64,000 bases of DNA, taken from assembly GCA_033807695.1 (NCBI GenBank), contig CM066311.1:1178001-1242000 (forward strand), given 5' to 3'. This document shows positions 11,026-21,871 of this stretch, piece after piece. The position numbers were made by a program, and so were the translations under genes. The stretch is from Daedaleopsis sinensis (lineage: Eukaryota; Basidiomycota; Agaricomycetes; Polyporales; Polyporaceae). The notes beneath the pieces are model-generated. The model was not told the DNA's origin. It was given only the letters and a program-made list of their open reading frames with translations, and ran no database searches. Each line of letters opens with the position of its first letter. The stretch's first letter is position 1.

Positions 11026-12015
11026 CATCATCCCAATCGCACCTTGATCGCACCCCTTCAAAATTTGATTCTTGGCAAAGCCTATACCGTCGGCCTTCAT
11101 AACTTCAAGTTTCAAGGTTCAAGCTGAAACCTCGGCTTGAAACCTCTCTCAATCTGATTGACGACTCGACCTTAATGCACCAATATGGCTGCCCTAGTTC
11201 CTCACCGTAATGTAAATCCTTCCTGCAGGCGAACGACCTCTGACAATATTTACGATATATCTTGAGAAACAGAATTGGGTTAGCATCGATGCCACTCGTC
11301 CATCCTAGGGACCAGCAGAGAGCTGACAGATCATGCGCAACTTGAACCCAAACTAGTTCAGAGTCTGTACATGTCTGAGAGTATTGACCGCGCGTAGTAT
11401 CCCCGCCGAACTCCGAGTCATCGTTCGTGAGCACCCCTCTCCCTCTCTCTGTGCATGCCAGTCAGGACTCTTTGTTACAGCTTACGACGTATGTCTAGGA
11501 CTTGGTACGTTCTATAGGCCCATGACAATGCGACGTGCGTCAACGATCTTGACCAACGCCGCGACTGTAATATGAACTGGCACAGCTTCTGCATGAATAT
11601 ATCCTATAGCTAGTCGACGAGTGAGTGAGCGCTGAGTCCCAGTGCGCTGCGTATACGTCTCTACTGACCGCATCATCAGCATAGCCCAACTAATACGTGC
11701 TTCCAGTGCCCAACCCGAGAGCCACCGTAGCGTCTACTGGTACGAGTTTGCGCATGGCGACAGACAATTACTTCATTCTGAAGGACGTCGACAGTCCTGC
11801 CACGATACTTTCGCATCACCCTCGTAGCTGTCAGCAGAGCGTGTATCTGTAGGATCATGATCATGCATGTCGACCACTAGACGCTTTTTTCTGATTGCAC
11901 CCTCAAGTAGCTGAGCTACTCTCCGACGCAGTCGGTCATACCAATATTTAGGCTCAGCTGGAGGAGTAAATATTCATACCCCTGCATTTCCCTCCTATCA
12001 TTCACACAGCAGGTC
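11026..12015. other. intergenic, upstream of signal/TM protein gene
   Basis: No convincing coding exon, RNA gene or repeat was seen on either strand. Expected to hold the promoter of the gene at 12016. Confidence 0.4.
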
Positions 12016-13441
12016 ATGCTAGAGTCCTCCTCCAGTATGCTGCTATCCCTCGCTTTACGGTCTATTATTCTAGTATCTCGTTTTGTGCTTGCACTCGAGG
12101 CTACGACTAATGCAACATGTCTCGAGAAGTACGACTGGGTGAGTGATTCCATCCATTTCGTTAGAGACACGGCGACTTATAAACAGCACTATCTAGATGC
12201 GTAATACAAAAGGGCAGAGTCCATGTCTTATTGCCGCCTACCTCTATAGTCCCTGTTCTCCTGACCCTGTGGATCACGGTGAGCTACCCTCTGTCAGACC
12301 ATTATCAGCTTCGTGAATAAACTGACCTTTTCTTACTTTCATGCAGCTTACAATATACCACCTGTTCAACCTGGGAGCTATTATCCAAATCCCGAGAGAG
12401 CTTATGCGCCCTGCCGGTGCAACACCGTCTCCTACTCATTACTTGCGGCGTGCGCATATTGCCAGGCAGGACACGATGACGGAAATGCCATACAGCGGTG
12501 CGTCTCAGCGTGTCTCCCTCTTCCCCCGACGAGGCACGAAGCAATGCCAATCCCATCACACGCAGTTGGTCGGATTGGTCCGGAGCAGAGTTCTGTAACA
12601 ATATCATGTGGGTGTGCGGTCCGCATTTTGTCGCCAGCTTCCTAGTCGTACATACCATTTACCACTGTGCGGGCGCACTTCAACAGATATCCGGTATCGA
12701 TCACAGACGGGACTGCAATCCCTGCTTGGGCGTATAATCCATTGGTATGTGCGAATCGTAGCACGGGCTCAGCTCTCTCTCACGCCGCTACCTCAATAGA
12801 CGAACGACAACAAGTTGAATGTGGTAGCAGCATCCAGGGTTGCCGCGCAAAGTGAGTTCGGGGTGCCAACGTTCGCAGGGCGCCATATCCGCCTCTCGTC
12901 ACCGTTCATACTCATCATTCGTCTCCTCAAAGATCTGCCAGAGAGTACAGCCCCTTCAAGTTCGACTACTGCTCCTTTCAGTAGTGCATCTGCATCGACT
13001 CAGCCGATGTCACCTTCTTCGACGCTCTGGAGCTCAAGAACCCCGAACGAGTCTCCTTCATCAATGGCAGGAGCCGGCAGTACAGTTGGACATCAGCACA
13101 ATGTCAGTTCTATCGCTGGCGGGGTGACAGGTGGTGTTCTAGGCGGTGTTCTACTCACCGTAGGAGCGCTAGTGTATCGCCGTCTGCGAAGGCTATCGAG
13201 CGTACAATTGCAAGTGTTACCTCGATCCCGATTTATTGTTGATGAGCACCACAGGGACTCGGACAGTGCGTTGAGCGCCACTATACCAGCGTCGATACGA
13301 CCCTCGTCGGTAGCACCCGTTCGACTACATCCCCTCTGTCACAGTTACGATAATACCCCTCGCTCGATCTACCACCATATCAACGAGGAAGCGCCCCCCG
13401 CATACTCAGATGCACGTAGTACCCTTGGTACTGTAGGATAG
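12016..13441 (+). CDS. secreted/membrane protein with signal peptide and one TM helix (agaricomycete family), member A
   Basis: Recognised mainly by comparison with the paralogue at 38790-39982. Exon 1 gives a signal peptide from ATG 12016 or, more compactly, 12037, followed by NATCLEKYDW. Later exons carry QSPCLIAAYLYSPC-like, PGSYYPNP, CRCNTVSYSLLAACAYCQ, WSDWSGAEFC and PAWAYNPL segments, then a Ser/Thr-rich stalk, a Gly/Val/Leu TM helix (SIAGGVTGGVLGGVLLTVGA) with a basic stop-transfer (RRLRR), and a cytoplasmic tail ending APPAYSDARS. The conserved paired cysteines suggest an extracellular disulfide domain. I know this layout as a recurrent uncharacterised agaricomycete family and assign no function. 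Several internal introns are required, and their borders were not all fixed. The frame between 12500 and 12600 should be checked for decay. Confidence 0.7.
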
Positions 13442-14400
13442 GAGAGTAATTGACGTACGGAATCGGTATAACTTATGGCACTTATAGGGAAGATGCAGTC
13501 GGAGAGACGTAATGTACGGTTGGCCCGTTGACTATCGCATCTTCTCCACTCGGAATACTCGACTCACCTCAGGTATGAAACAGAATCCGGCAAAGAATAG
13601 TCGGGTGGTAATTCATGGGGTCCGGGGACGGTGAACGAGGTCTGGCACACACCTACTTACATCTAGACAATCTAGTTTATAGATCAAAAAATTCATGCAT
13701 CTTTGTGACGGAGAGAGCGATCCCGACGTGCACAGCAAGAGGTTTCATGCATATGGGAAAGCCGAACCGTCTTGAACGATTTCTTACGCGCTCACGTTAC
13801 AATCCTTGGAACGAACATCGTCGCTTCTGCAGCCTGAATGTTTCGCGAGACTCGCACGGTGTTGAGTGTGCTCAGTCTCGTAGTATACCCGCCGCGCCTA
13901 CTGTGAAGTACTAAGGATCATAAGATCAGGAATCGAGAGAAGGACATTCGGTGTCTTACCTCCTACGTATACATGCGAAGCCTTGATGACAATCACCGAC
14001 AAACCTAAGCTCGTTCAGATATCCGTCGACACACAACATTGCACTCGCCACGCCGTGTCAATCTCCAAAACGAATGCATTGTTTGAACAACGAGCAGAAG
14101 CAGACATGATGCTGATCCACGACATGTGCGGTGCAGAAGCAAATGAGGGAATGAACTCATAGTGTTGTAAACGATCAATGTCCCAGTCCGGTTCTAAGCC
14201 GAACATTCCTGTGAGTCAACGCGCGCGACCGTGAAGAGAGATTTTCGTACCCAAGAAACGATTAAAATGCGGCTAGAGTAGCAGAGAGAAGAAGAACGAC
14301 AGTGACAGAGAGGACGCTTGCAGGGTATCAAGGAATGCAGAGGGTATCGCGACCAGTGAGAGACGAGCTGGCGAGACGGTCTAGATCGAAGCCTTTCAAG
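13442..14400. other. intergenic, convergent
   Basis: Between the ends of the TM-protein gene and the RRM gene. No feature is supported here. Confidence 0.4.
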
Positions 14401-16148
14401 CTACGTACGACGAGCGCAGAATAGGTGATGACGGAGTCGAGAAGCGATGTCCACCCGAGAAACCAAAGTGTCTAGGAGCTTCGTACCGTGGGCTGCATGG
14501 TCATCGTGAGTAGACTAGTGAGCAAAGCAGGTGGAGGATACGTACGTCGTGGGGGCAGAGCTCGGCCGTACGTTCCCCATAGGTACATATAGCAGAGGTG
14601 TCGTGTAGCGTGACATATCTTGCCCATCGACCGTTGAGAAACCGCCTTTTTGCAGTGAAAGAAGACCAGCATGAGAGAACCCAGAACGAGGATAAACCGG
14701 AGTGACCGAGGTGAGTACACCGTTCGAGCCATAATTCGGGATAACGAAAGGAGTCGCATGAGGGTTGAGGCCTGTCTTGTTCTCGGAGTCGCTTGAACCC
14801 TCTGCTCCACGCACGAACTCGACACAGATAGGAATGGATGAGTATGCTTGACCATGCAATGCGTGCGCGGCTTCTGTCGCCTGAGAGGGAGTCGCATATT
14901 CAACCACGGCGGAGACGTGGCTATGGTCGCCCGCGGTCGAAGGGAAGATCTCGATCGTCTTGATATCGCCATAAGGTCCGAGGAGTGGATGAAGATCAGA
15001 CACTTGAGAAAACAGAACGGCAGGAAGATTTTTGACTAGCAGGGAGGCAGACTGAATAGCGAAGTTTGCTGGGGGACATTCCGGCATAGGAGTGACGACA
15101 ATGGAGGGCTGCAAAGCCGGAAGCGCGGGACTCAGAGCCTTGACATCAAAGGGTACTGGTGAGGATGTTGGCGACGTTTCGGATAGGACCGTCGCGCGGT
15201 CCCCGCCGTCAAGGAAGCCTGTGAATAGTTCAACCCTTCTCCTCCTAGTGACAATGAGGAGTATCACGACATACCTTCCGAGCGTTGCACTACAGCCCAA
15301 GAAACGTCAATGATGTGACCCCTGTTGATCAAGTCAGCGAATGGAAGATGCGTGGATTATGTTGCTTACTTGATCTCCTTCCTGTTGAGAGCATCCATCG
15401 CTAGTTTGGCTTCATGGTGCTTATTCATCACGATGAAGCCTCGGCGTCTTGACGCATTGTCGACGGTGGCCAGGATGACAGCGTGGGCCACAACGCCATA
15501 GTGGGAGAAAAGCTCGCAAAAGCCCGACCTCCAGTGCCGCCATGAGAGAATGCTTGTCACAAGACATCGAAGAAAGACGTACTTTGTAAGGTCAAATGGT
15601 AAACCAAGCACATACAGGTTCCGACGCGCATCTGCTTGCTTGCCACCTTTCATGATACGAGGAATCTCCGTATCCGGGGCAGGAGTGACGGCGCTATGCT
15701 TATGCGTCAGGTCTTGTCTCGAGCAAAGACAAAGTGCACGACTCACAGGGGGCTGCCGTCGACGTTGTAGCCAGACATACACAGCGCCTTTCTGGTGCAA
15801 ACTGGTGAGGGCGCGGTTCAGCGCATACAACCAAGGTCTCTTACTTGGCGGCGTCTTGTGTAGAGAACGTCAACGCATAGAACCGACGACCGGCCTCGTA
15901 CATCTCCTCGCATTTGGTGATATCCCCTAGTCAAACATGTGAGTATGTTGAGTACGACGAACAGGGCACAGAAGACGGTACCTATGAGGTTGTTGAACAG
16001 GTCCATGATCTCTCTCCGGGACACTGGTCACAGAGATCGTCAACTGTACGTCATCGACAAAATGTCGGGGATACTGACCAACATCGGAGACGTTGTTGAC
16101 GTGCACAGTGAGACCGTCTCGGGCGAACTTGAACGAGGTGGGCGACAT
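14401..16148 (-). CDS. RNA-binding protein with three RRM domains
   Basis: Start used is ATG 16148 (MSPTSFKFARDGLTVHV). The first RRM is assembled over several short exons: LTVHVNNVSDV, then SRREIMDLFNNLIG, then GDITKCEEMYEAGRRFYALTF. The second RRM lies around 15370-15650 with RNP2-like NLYVLGLPFDL and RNP1-like RRGFIVMNKHHEA. The third lies around 14750-15060 with SLLVKNLPAVLF, a following GPYGDIKTIEIFP and SAVVEYATPSQATEAAHAL. A serine/proline linker joins the second and third. The 3' end has two readings: a stop at 14515, or splicing of GTACGT near 14547 to a last exon ending 14401. It probably binds mRNA or pre-mRNA. The specific orthologue cannot be named. An upstream coding-looking stretch (16188-16412) may be an additional 5' exon. 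Confidence 0.8.
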
Positions 16149-16187
16149 CTTTTAGGCGAGTCCTAAGAGCAAACGATGTTATCAGGA

Positions 16188-16412
16188 TCAGGGAGAGGAA
16201 GGGGTATACTTTGCTAGAGGACAAGAAGCAAGAAAGGGTCGCAGGGGCGGGAGGAATGAGGAGGTTGAAGAAGAAGAACGTCCGGCGAAGGCCGACTCGA
16301 CGACGCCGCTTTTGCTCGACCCATATTCCCACGCCACCGACGCGTCGACGGCGGCGCGTCGCGCTTCAAGTTCAACTTCTTGTCCACTAACCAATGCACT
16401 GAGCACTGGCAT
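16188..16412 (-). other. possible 5' exon of the RRM gene or short separate ORF
   Basis: Open frame beginning MPVLSALVSGQEVELEARRAAVD with ordinary coding composition for about 68 residues, followed by a plausible donor (AAGTATAC). It sits just upstream of the RRM gene on the same strand. Splicing from that donor to the acceptor at about 16152 does not keep the RRM frame, so the link is unproven. It may be 5' UTR. Confidence 0.35.
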
Positions 16413-16741
16413 TTCTTAACCCCAATCGCGATTTTTTAGTTTTCATAAGGTGAGTATCTCAGGAATGTGTGTAAGATTGTACTTCTATGTGCAATTGCCG
16501 CTCGCTACCTGAGATGACAGGGATCGGGAGCTCGTCCAGCTGCGTAGGATAGGATATAGTGTCGAGTAACCCTTTGACCAAAATTTACAGATCCTGCAAT
16601 CACACTGAGAGGTTACTGACAACCTGTTTGCACTGCAATTAGTCGTCGGTCAGTTATGCAGTCAATGTGACTACCTAAAATCGACCCAGGAAACTGACCG
16701 AACTTCGTTGAAGCTTCAGTTCACACCAATCTCACCGTGCA
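16413..16741. promoter_or_regulatory. divergent promoter region (RRM gene and RAD51-like gene)
   Basis: The only space between two divergently transcribed genes, 329 bp between the outermost possible starts. No specific factor-binding site was identified. Confidence 0.4.
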
Positions 16742-18312
16742 ATGTCGTCAAGATTGCTTTCCACGTTGTCTCTTCCGCCTTCCACACTGTCTGCGCTCAC
16801 AGGGTCAGGCTACGAGACCATCAATGACCTATCACACTCGACGCCCGAACAACTCGCCCAAGGCCAGTGTTACGTCAAATCCATCCTTCTACCTCCTCCG
16901 CAGAAACCTACTGACCATGCACGCGCCAAAAACAGACCTCGACATCCCTCTCCCAGCCTCGCAGGCAGTCTTCTCAGCCACCCGCGCCTCGACCGCGCTT
17001 CCCATGACCCAGTCTGCTGCCGCGATGATGGGCACAACCAAACGGTACTCCACAGCGTGTCCGCCTCTCGACAGACTCCTTGGCGGCGGCCTCAAGCGCG
17101 GGTCCGTGCTAGAATTAAACGGCCCTCCTGGGTGTGGCAAGGAACAGATAGCAGCGTGGGCCGTCAAAACCTTCGTGGATGAGAAGCTCGCAGTCCTCTT
17201 CGTCGGTACGCACTCGGATCTGCCTCCCCCCAAGATAGCCCGCCTCACACACCAGCTGCATGTCTGTCTAGACATGCAGAACATGATTCCTCCCGCCACC
17301 ATCAAGCGGATCCTCTCAGTTGCCAGTGAGCTCGAATATAGCTTTGATTACACCCATGTCCCTGCGACATTAACGCCTTCGTTTCTCCAGGCAGTCCCAC
17401 GGCACAGGCCGAAGGACTGGATCTCGTCCATTACCTAACATTACACACCGCAACAGAATTCGTCGTCTTCCTCAGAAATCTTCCTGAGTATCTCAAGACG
17501 CGTCCAGAGGTGCGCCGCCGTCTTACTATCCCCGCGGATATTTGTGGTTCTAACCGCCTTCTCCATATTCCCGACATTCCTGCGCGGTTGGCGACTGATG
17601 AACTCTCCAGACCGCGTTGCTGGTGCTCAGCTCCCTCGTCTTCCCGCTGCAGTCAGATATGAAGGAAGCCTTCGTGCTTCTGGAGCAGCTCAAGCCCACG
17701 CTTGCGCACCTGTGCGCTTCCATGAACCTAACTGTACGTAAGAGCTGCTATTTCTCGCGAGCCCCCCCGATCGTATCAGAAGGCGCCGAAAATAAACTCA
17801 TGTCTGGAGCATCGAATACAGGTCATTATCACGAGCCACCTAGCGTCCAAGGAGGTCTCCGGCGCGAACGACCCGCAATCGAAATGGATCATGATACCGT
17901 TCATCAGTGAGTGCCACCACCTTCAACGTCTGTTTTACGACATGGGCACCACTCATCCCATGACAATGTCCAAATCGCGGGCCTGCTAGAAGACCACAAT
18001 AACTTCCCCTCTGGGAGAACATACAGGGTGTTGATTGTTCCGCAGTGGAAGACATCGGGGTCAGTACCACCCCTGTGCAGAACGTCACGATGCAACGGCG
18101 TTGACCCCGCATTGGCTGCCCCTTCATCCAGTGTCATGCGTCTCCTGTATTCCCCAACACACGTGCCTCCTCAGGGCATACCAGAGGAGCCCTACCAGAA
18201 GGTACCGTTCGCTCTCGTGAAGCCCGTCACAAATCACTCACAGCTCCTGCTCACCACCCCCAGATCGGACGGATGTTCCAGTGACGCAGCGACCGCTCGC
18301 GCGAAGCGGTAG
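16742..18312 (+). CDS. RAD51-paralogue-like RecA ATPase (RAD51C-type)
   Basis: Exons that join in frame: 16742-16868, 16936-17205, 17272-17325, 17391-17509, 17611-17733 and 17822-17906. The rest of the C-terminus (17907-18312) was not resolved. The N-terminus has a short helical segment (LSALTGSGYETINDLS) like the helix-hairpin domain of RAD51 proteins. Then come the RecA-core lead-in LDRLLGGGLKRGSVLELNG and a Walker A loop GPPGCGKEQ. Further on are the strand LFVDMQNMIPPATIKRIL, a Walker-B-like strand TALLVLSSLVFPL, and VIITSHLASK. In family members this ATPase binds ssDNA with partner paralogues and assists RAD51 filament formation in recombinational repair in the nucleus. The Thr after Lys of Walker A is Glu here (GKE for GKT/S), and the Walker B Asp is Ser (LVLSS), both unusual for an active ATPase. 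Could also be another RAD51/RAD57 paralogue. Confidence 0.75.
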
Positions 18313-18377
18313 AGCCCCGTTACCAGACTCGACTGAACCTTCGCGCTGCGCCACGGCGACGCGACGCACTTAAGACG

Positions 18378-18812
18378 ATCGAGAAAGCTCTAGCACGCAC
18401 GCACGCACGCAAGGACGGAGCACGCCCTCGCTCCCGGCACCTGGCTTCCCCTTCCGCCGTCCTCGCTCGCACACACACGCACGCCCGCACGCACGCCACA
18501 ATCGATATGTCTGTCATGCGCGCCGGACATTCCTCGGTATCCTGATCTTGCACGCCTCCGCACTCCTTCGCGCCCGTCCCGGCAGATACGCAGATAGCCC
18601 TCGCCCCCCATCCCCCCACCCGTGGGCCGCGGCAGCCACGCCCCGGGCCCATTCATTCTTGCATTCACACCCGCGTCTGCGCTCGCAGTCGGCCACAGCC
18701 GCAGGTCGCGCCCGCGTTCGCGTTCGCAGTCACAATCGCGATCACAGCTGCACTCGCACTCGCACATTCACACTCGCATTCGCAAATATTGCTATCCGTG
18801 CCCGGTCGTCAT
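18378..18812. repeat. low-complexity GCAC/CACTCG-rich tract
   Basis: Tandem GCAC units near 18394-18411 and again near 18476-18497, and degenerate CACTCG/TCGCAC units near 18715-18785. Long open frames on both strands here follow from this composition and are not taken as genes. It lies between the 3' ends of the RAD51-like and cyclo-ligase genes. Confidence 0.7.
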
Positions 18813-20529
18813 TCATGATACGATCCCGTCTGGCCCAACGAGCACGTCCACCTTCCAGTCCGTCTCTCCGACCGGCACCTGTCCAGCCTCGAGGATTTGC
18901 TCGCGCAACGCCAGGGCGACTGTCAAAACAAGAGAGAAGATACCGCATGCGGCAGGAGAGGGGGGACGGGGGGGGTAGAGGAGAGACGGGGTAGGTTAAG
19001 CCATCTTCAGCGTGTGCCTGCTCCCAGCTGTAGAATTATTGGGAAATATACGCACCTAGTTTCGGCCGCAATCGCTGCACGCCCTCGCTTTCGCTTTCGC
19101 TTTCGCCTTCGCCAATGCCACGCCCACGCTCAGCCTGTCCTTGCGAGGTTCCGGGCGACGCATCCCCAGCACTAGCACTAGGACCAGGACTAGTGCTCGC
19201 GCTTGCGGATGCGGATGCGGTGTACGTCGCGAGGAAGCGGTCGTAGTAGCCTTTGCCGTATCCCAGGCGCGATAACGATCGATCGAACGCGACGCCTGCA
19301 AAAGTCCAGTGAGCACATCCAGCCAGCCGCACGACGACGCAATATTGGCGATCCCCCATGCAGATGCGTGCGTCAGGCCCCCTCGTGCAGCGTGCGTCAT
19401 CGCCATCATCTCCTCCATCGAGCTATCGTCTCGTCGCCCATGGCAGCACCGCTGCCTTGGCCACGAACGAACGCCACGAGCGGCCATCGTGCGTCGCACG
19501 TCAGCATCCGCGAACCTGCGAGCTCGAGCGCAAGCCTCGCTGAGGACGACGGGGGGCGGACGAAGACGAGCGGGCGCCGGACGTGTGTGGCCCAACAGGG
19601 AAGGGGCAAATCCGCAAATCGGCATCGGTGGGAAGATCGGCGGGCGTGGGGTGGGCCGGGGAAAACTGCGATGGGAACGCGGGCCCTGTGCGCCCTGCTG
19701 GTGCTCCCGGCGGGGAGCGCAAGTACGAGCGAGCACTTGCACTGGTGTGGACACGCACCTGGCATCACGATCAAATCGAGCGGTTCGCGGCACTCGCTGC
19801 CGCCGCTTAACGCTTCGCGCAGTCCGCCGGGCGAGAAGGGGGCGCGTTGAATTGGGGTGCGCGCGGCGCGAGCCGCGATTGATAACGGAGTGGACCGTGG
19901 ACCGTGTCGGGGGAGCGTACAAATAGAATATTCGTGGTCAATGTCCCATGTCGTGCAGCGGGTGGTGCTCCGGACGGGGCGGAGCAGGATCGGGACTCAC
20001 CGGACGGCCGCGGTGTGCCCTGGTACTCGCGGTCGGGCTCCCTGATGCCCCAGAGGCCGCGGGGCAGCGCGCGGAGGTCGTCCTCGCTGAATATCTGGAA
20101 AAAGTCCATCACGCCGCGCTCCTTATCCGTCGTCTTGGGCACGTAGAGGTTCTTTCCTGCACGGCCCGCCCCAGCAGGTGAGCGATGGCTCGCTCGCGCC
20201 GCAGAGAGACTCGGGCGCGGCTCGGCTCGGGGGGATCGACGCACCGGCGTGGAGGATAGCGGCGACGACCGCCGAGGTGTCTACTTCTGCCGCGGGCATG
20301 CTGAGAAAGCAGCTGACGTTCTGGCTCTGTTGGAATTCGGGAAGCGCGAGCAGCGTGTTCGTTATCTGGCGCGCTGAGGTAAAAGGGTGAATGACTAATG
20401 CGTCCGCGGTCTGCGCCGGAGAAATATAGGCGAACATTGTGCCTGTATCTCGTCGGTGGAGAGGTTAGCGAGGATGCCGCGCATCGACTTCCGCAGGGCC
20501 GATTTCTGCGACTTGAGCAATGTCGCCAT
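18813..20529 (-). CDS. FAU1: 5-formyltetrahydrofolate cyclo-ligase (MTHFS)
   Basis: Exons: 20529-20436, 20373-20245, 20156-20001, about 19809-19770, about 19293-19070 and about 18923-18813. The protein begins MATLLKSQKSALRKSMR, continues with TNTLLALPEFQQSQNVSCFLSMPAAEVDTSAV and GKNLYVPKT, then [29 protein letters not shown], the family's substrate/ATP loop. It ends with VALALREQILEAGQVPVGETDWKVDVLV. The enzyme converts 5-formyl-THF plus ATP to 5,10-methenyl-THF in the cytosol and recycles the folinic acid store. Just after GYYDRFL an extra stretch of about 60 residues, made of Ala-Ser, Gly-Glu and Ser-Glu runs, separates the loop from the last strand. It coincides with repetitive DNA and is not normal for the family. 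The fourth exon border is the least sure. Confidence 0.88.
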
Positions 20530-21871
20530 GCTGTTGTGCAGATGCTGGTCGGCGATACTGCTGATTTCTGGAATTGGCGGAAAGGGAACAAAGGCATCAG
20601 GTTCTGGCTAGTCCAAGAAGAAGGGATGTTAGACGACAGGCTGACACTGCGAGCGGTGGCCTGCAAAGTTGACGTATTTCCATCGCGATTGGGAGTACTC
20701 CCGCACAGATGAAACACGAGGAAGGTGCTAGCAAGCCTGCAGGCAAGAAGGATCGATAGCATCATTTGCAATTGAGTTAATGACCGGAATTTCGGGCGCA
20801 CAGTCGTATTCCTCGGGAGGACACAAACATCAGAGAGGATGTGTTCACCATAACACATAGTTCAGGAAAATATAGCGATGATTGAGTGAGGTATGTCGGA
20901 GCCCAGCCTACAGCTCATCGCATGCATAGATGGTGCAATTCCTGTTGCCTCATGATGCAGCTAATCCGTATGGATATGTTACGAAGGCCACCATCATTGA
21001 TCCTCAGTCGTGGAAGTCACTTGAGAGTGTGATCTACCACGACAGAGGGCCGAGATGGTTGGTATTACGCCATTATGTCGTGTAGTGGCTGGCCTCACAG
21101 GAAGGGCGATGACGTTAATTTATTCATCCTACCTAGCAAAGCAAGAGCTGACGATCGAGGGCGTGGTTGAACGTGTCGTGACTAGCACCCCGAAAAAAGA
21201 GATCGAAGGCCAGGCTAGATAGTCCTAGTGATGAGCGCAATCTGCAAGTACAAGACGCCTGTGTGAGCGACTCAGAACAAGCAGAAAATTTTCAGACCTC
21301 ACCTAGAATCGCACAAGCGTCTCTGCGTGCGAGGAGGATGGTTGAAACGAACGAACAGGGCCCGCTCCACCGTGACACGCTTGTGGGCTCGATCTTGTTG
21401 GCGTCACAGTCACGGTGGCGTGTGTGTGGCTGTTGTGTCGTTCGTAGTGTGTAGGCGCGCGTTGCCTCTTACGTGTAGCCACGAAGCGGCCAGCGACCCT
21501 GCAAGCCAGCTGCACCCACCGAACGAGGGTCCTGCGCACGGACCGGACACGGATACGGACACGGACTCTTCCCATCCGTTCCGCGCACGGACCATCTCGG
21601 CCACGCAGAGACGAGCACCCTGAGAGCCGCGGGCCGCTTCCATTGGCCCCGTCCCCTCGCGACGCATCCCACCGGAGTGAGTTTAGGCTTTTCCCCGCTC
21701 CCCCGGGCTCAGATCTCCCATCAGGGCACGAACAGCGTCCGCAGATAGGCCAGAGATAGGCGGCTCCCACCGCCAGGCTAGCCCTGCGCTGACCGCAGCC
21801 GTGCGCTGGCCACAGCTCCTGCTGCCCACACGTCCTTCTCCTTCTTTTCGCACACCCGATTGCACGCTTTG
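20530..21871. other. divergent intergenic region (cyclo-ligase / PIG-P)
   Basis: 1.34 kb between two divergent starts. No exon, RNA gene or convincing repeat was seen. Both promoters should lie here. Confidence 0.45.
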
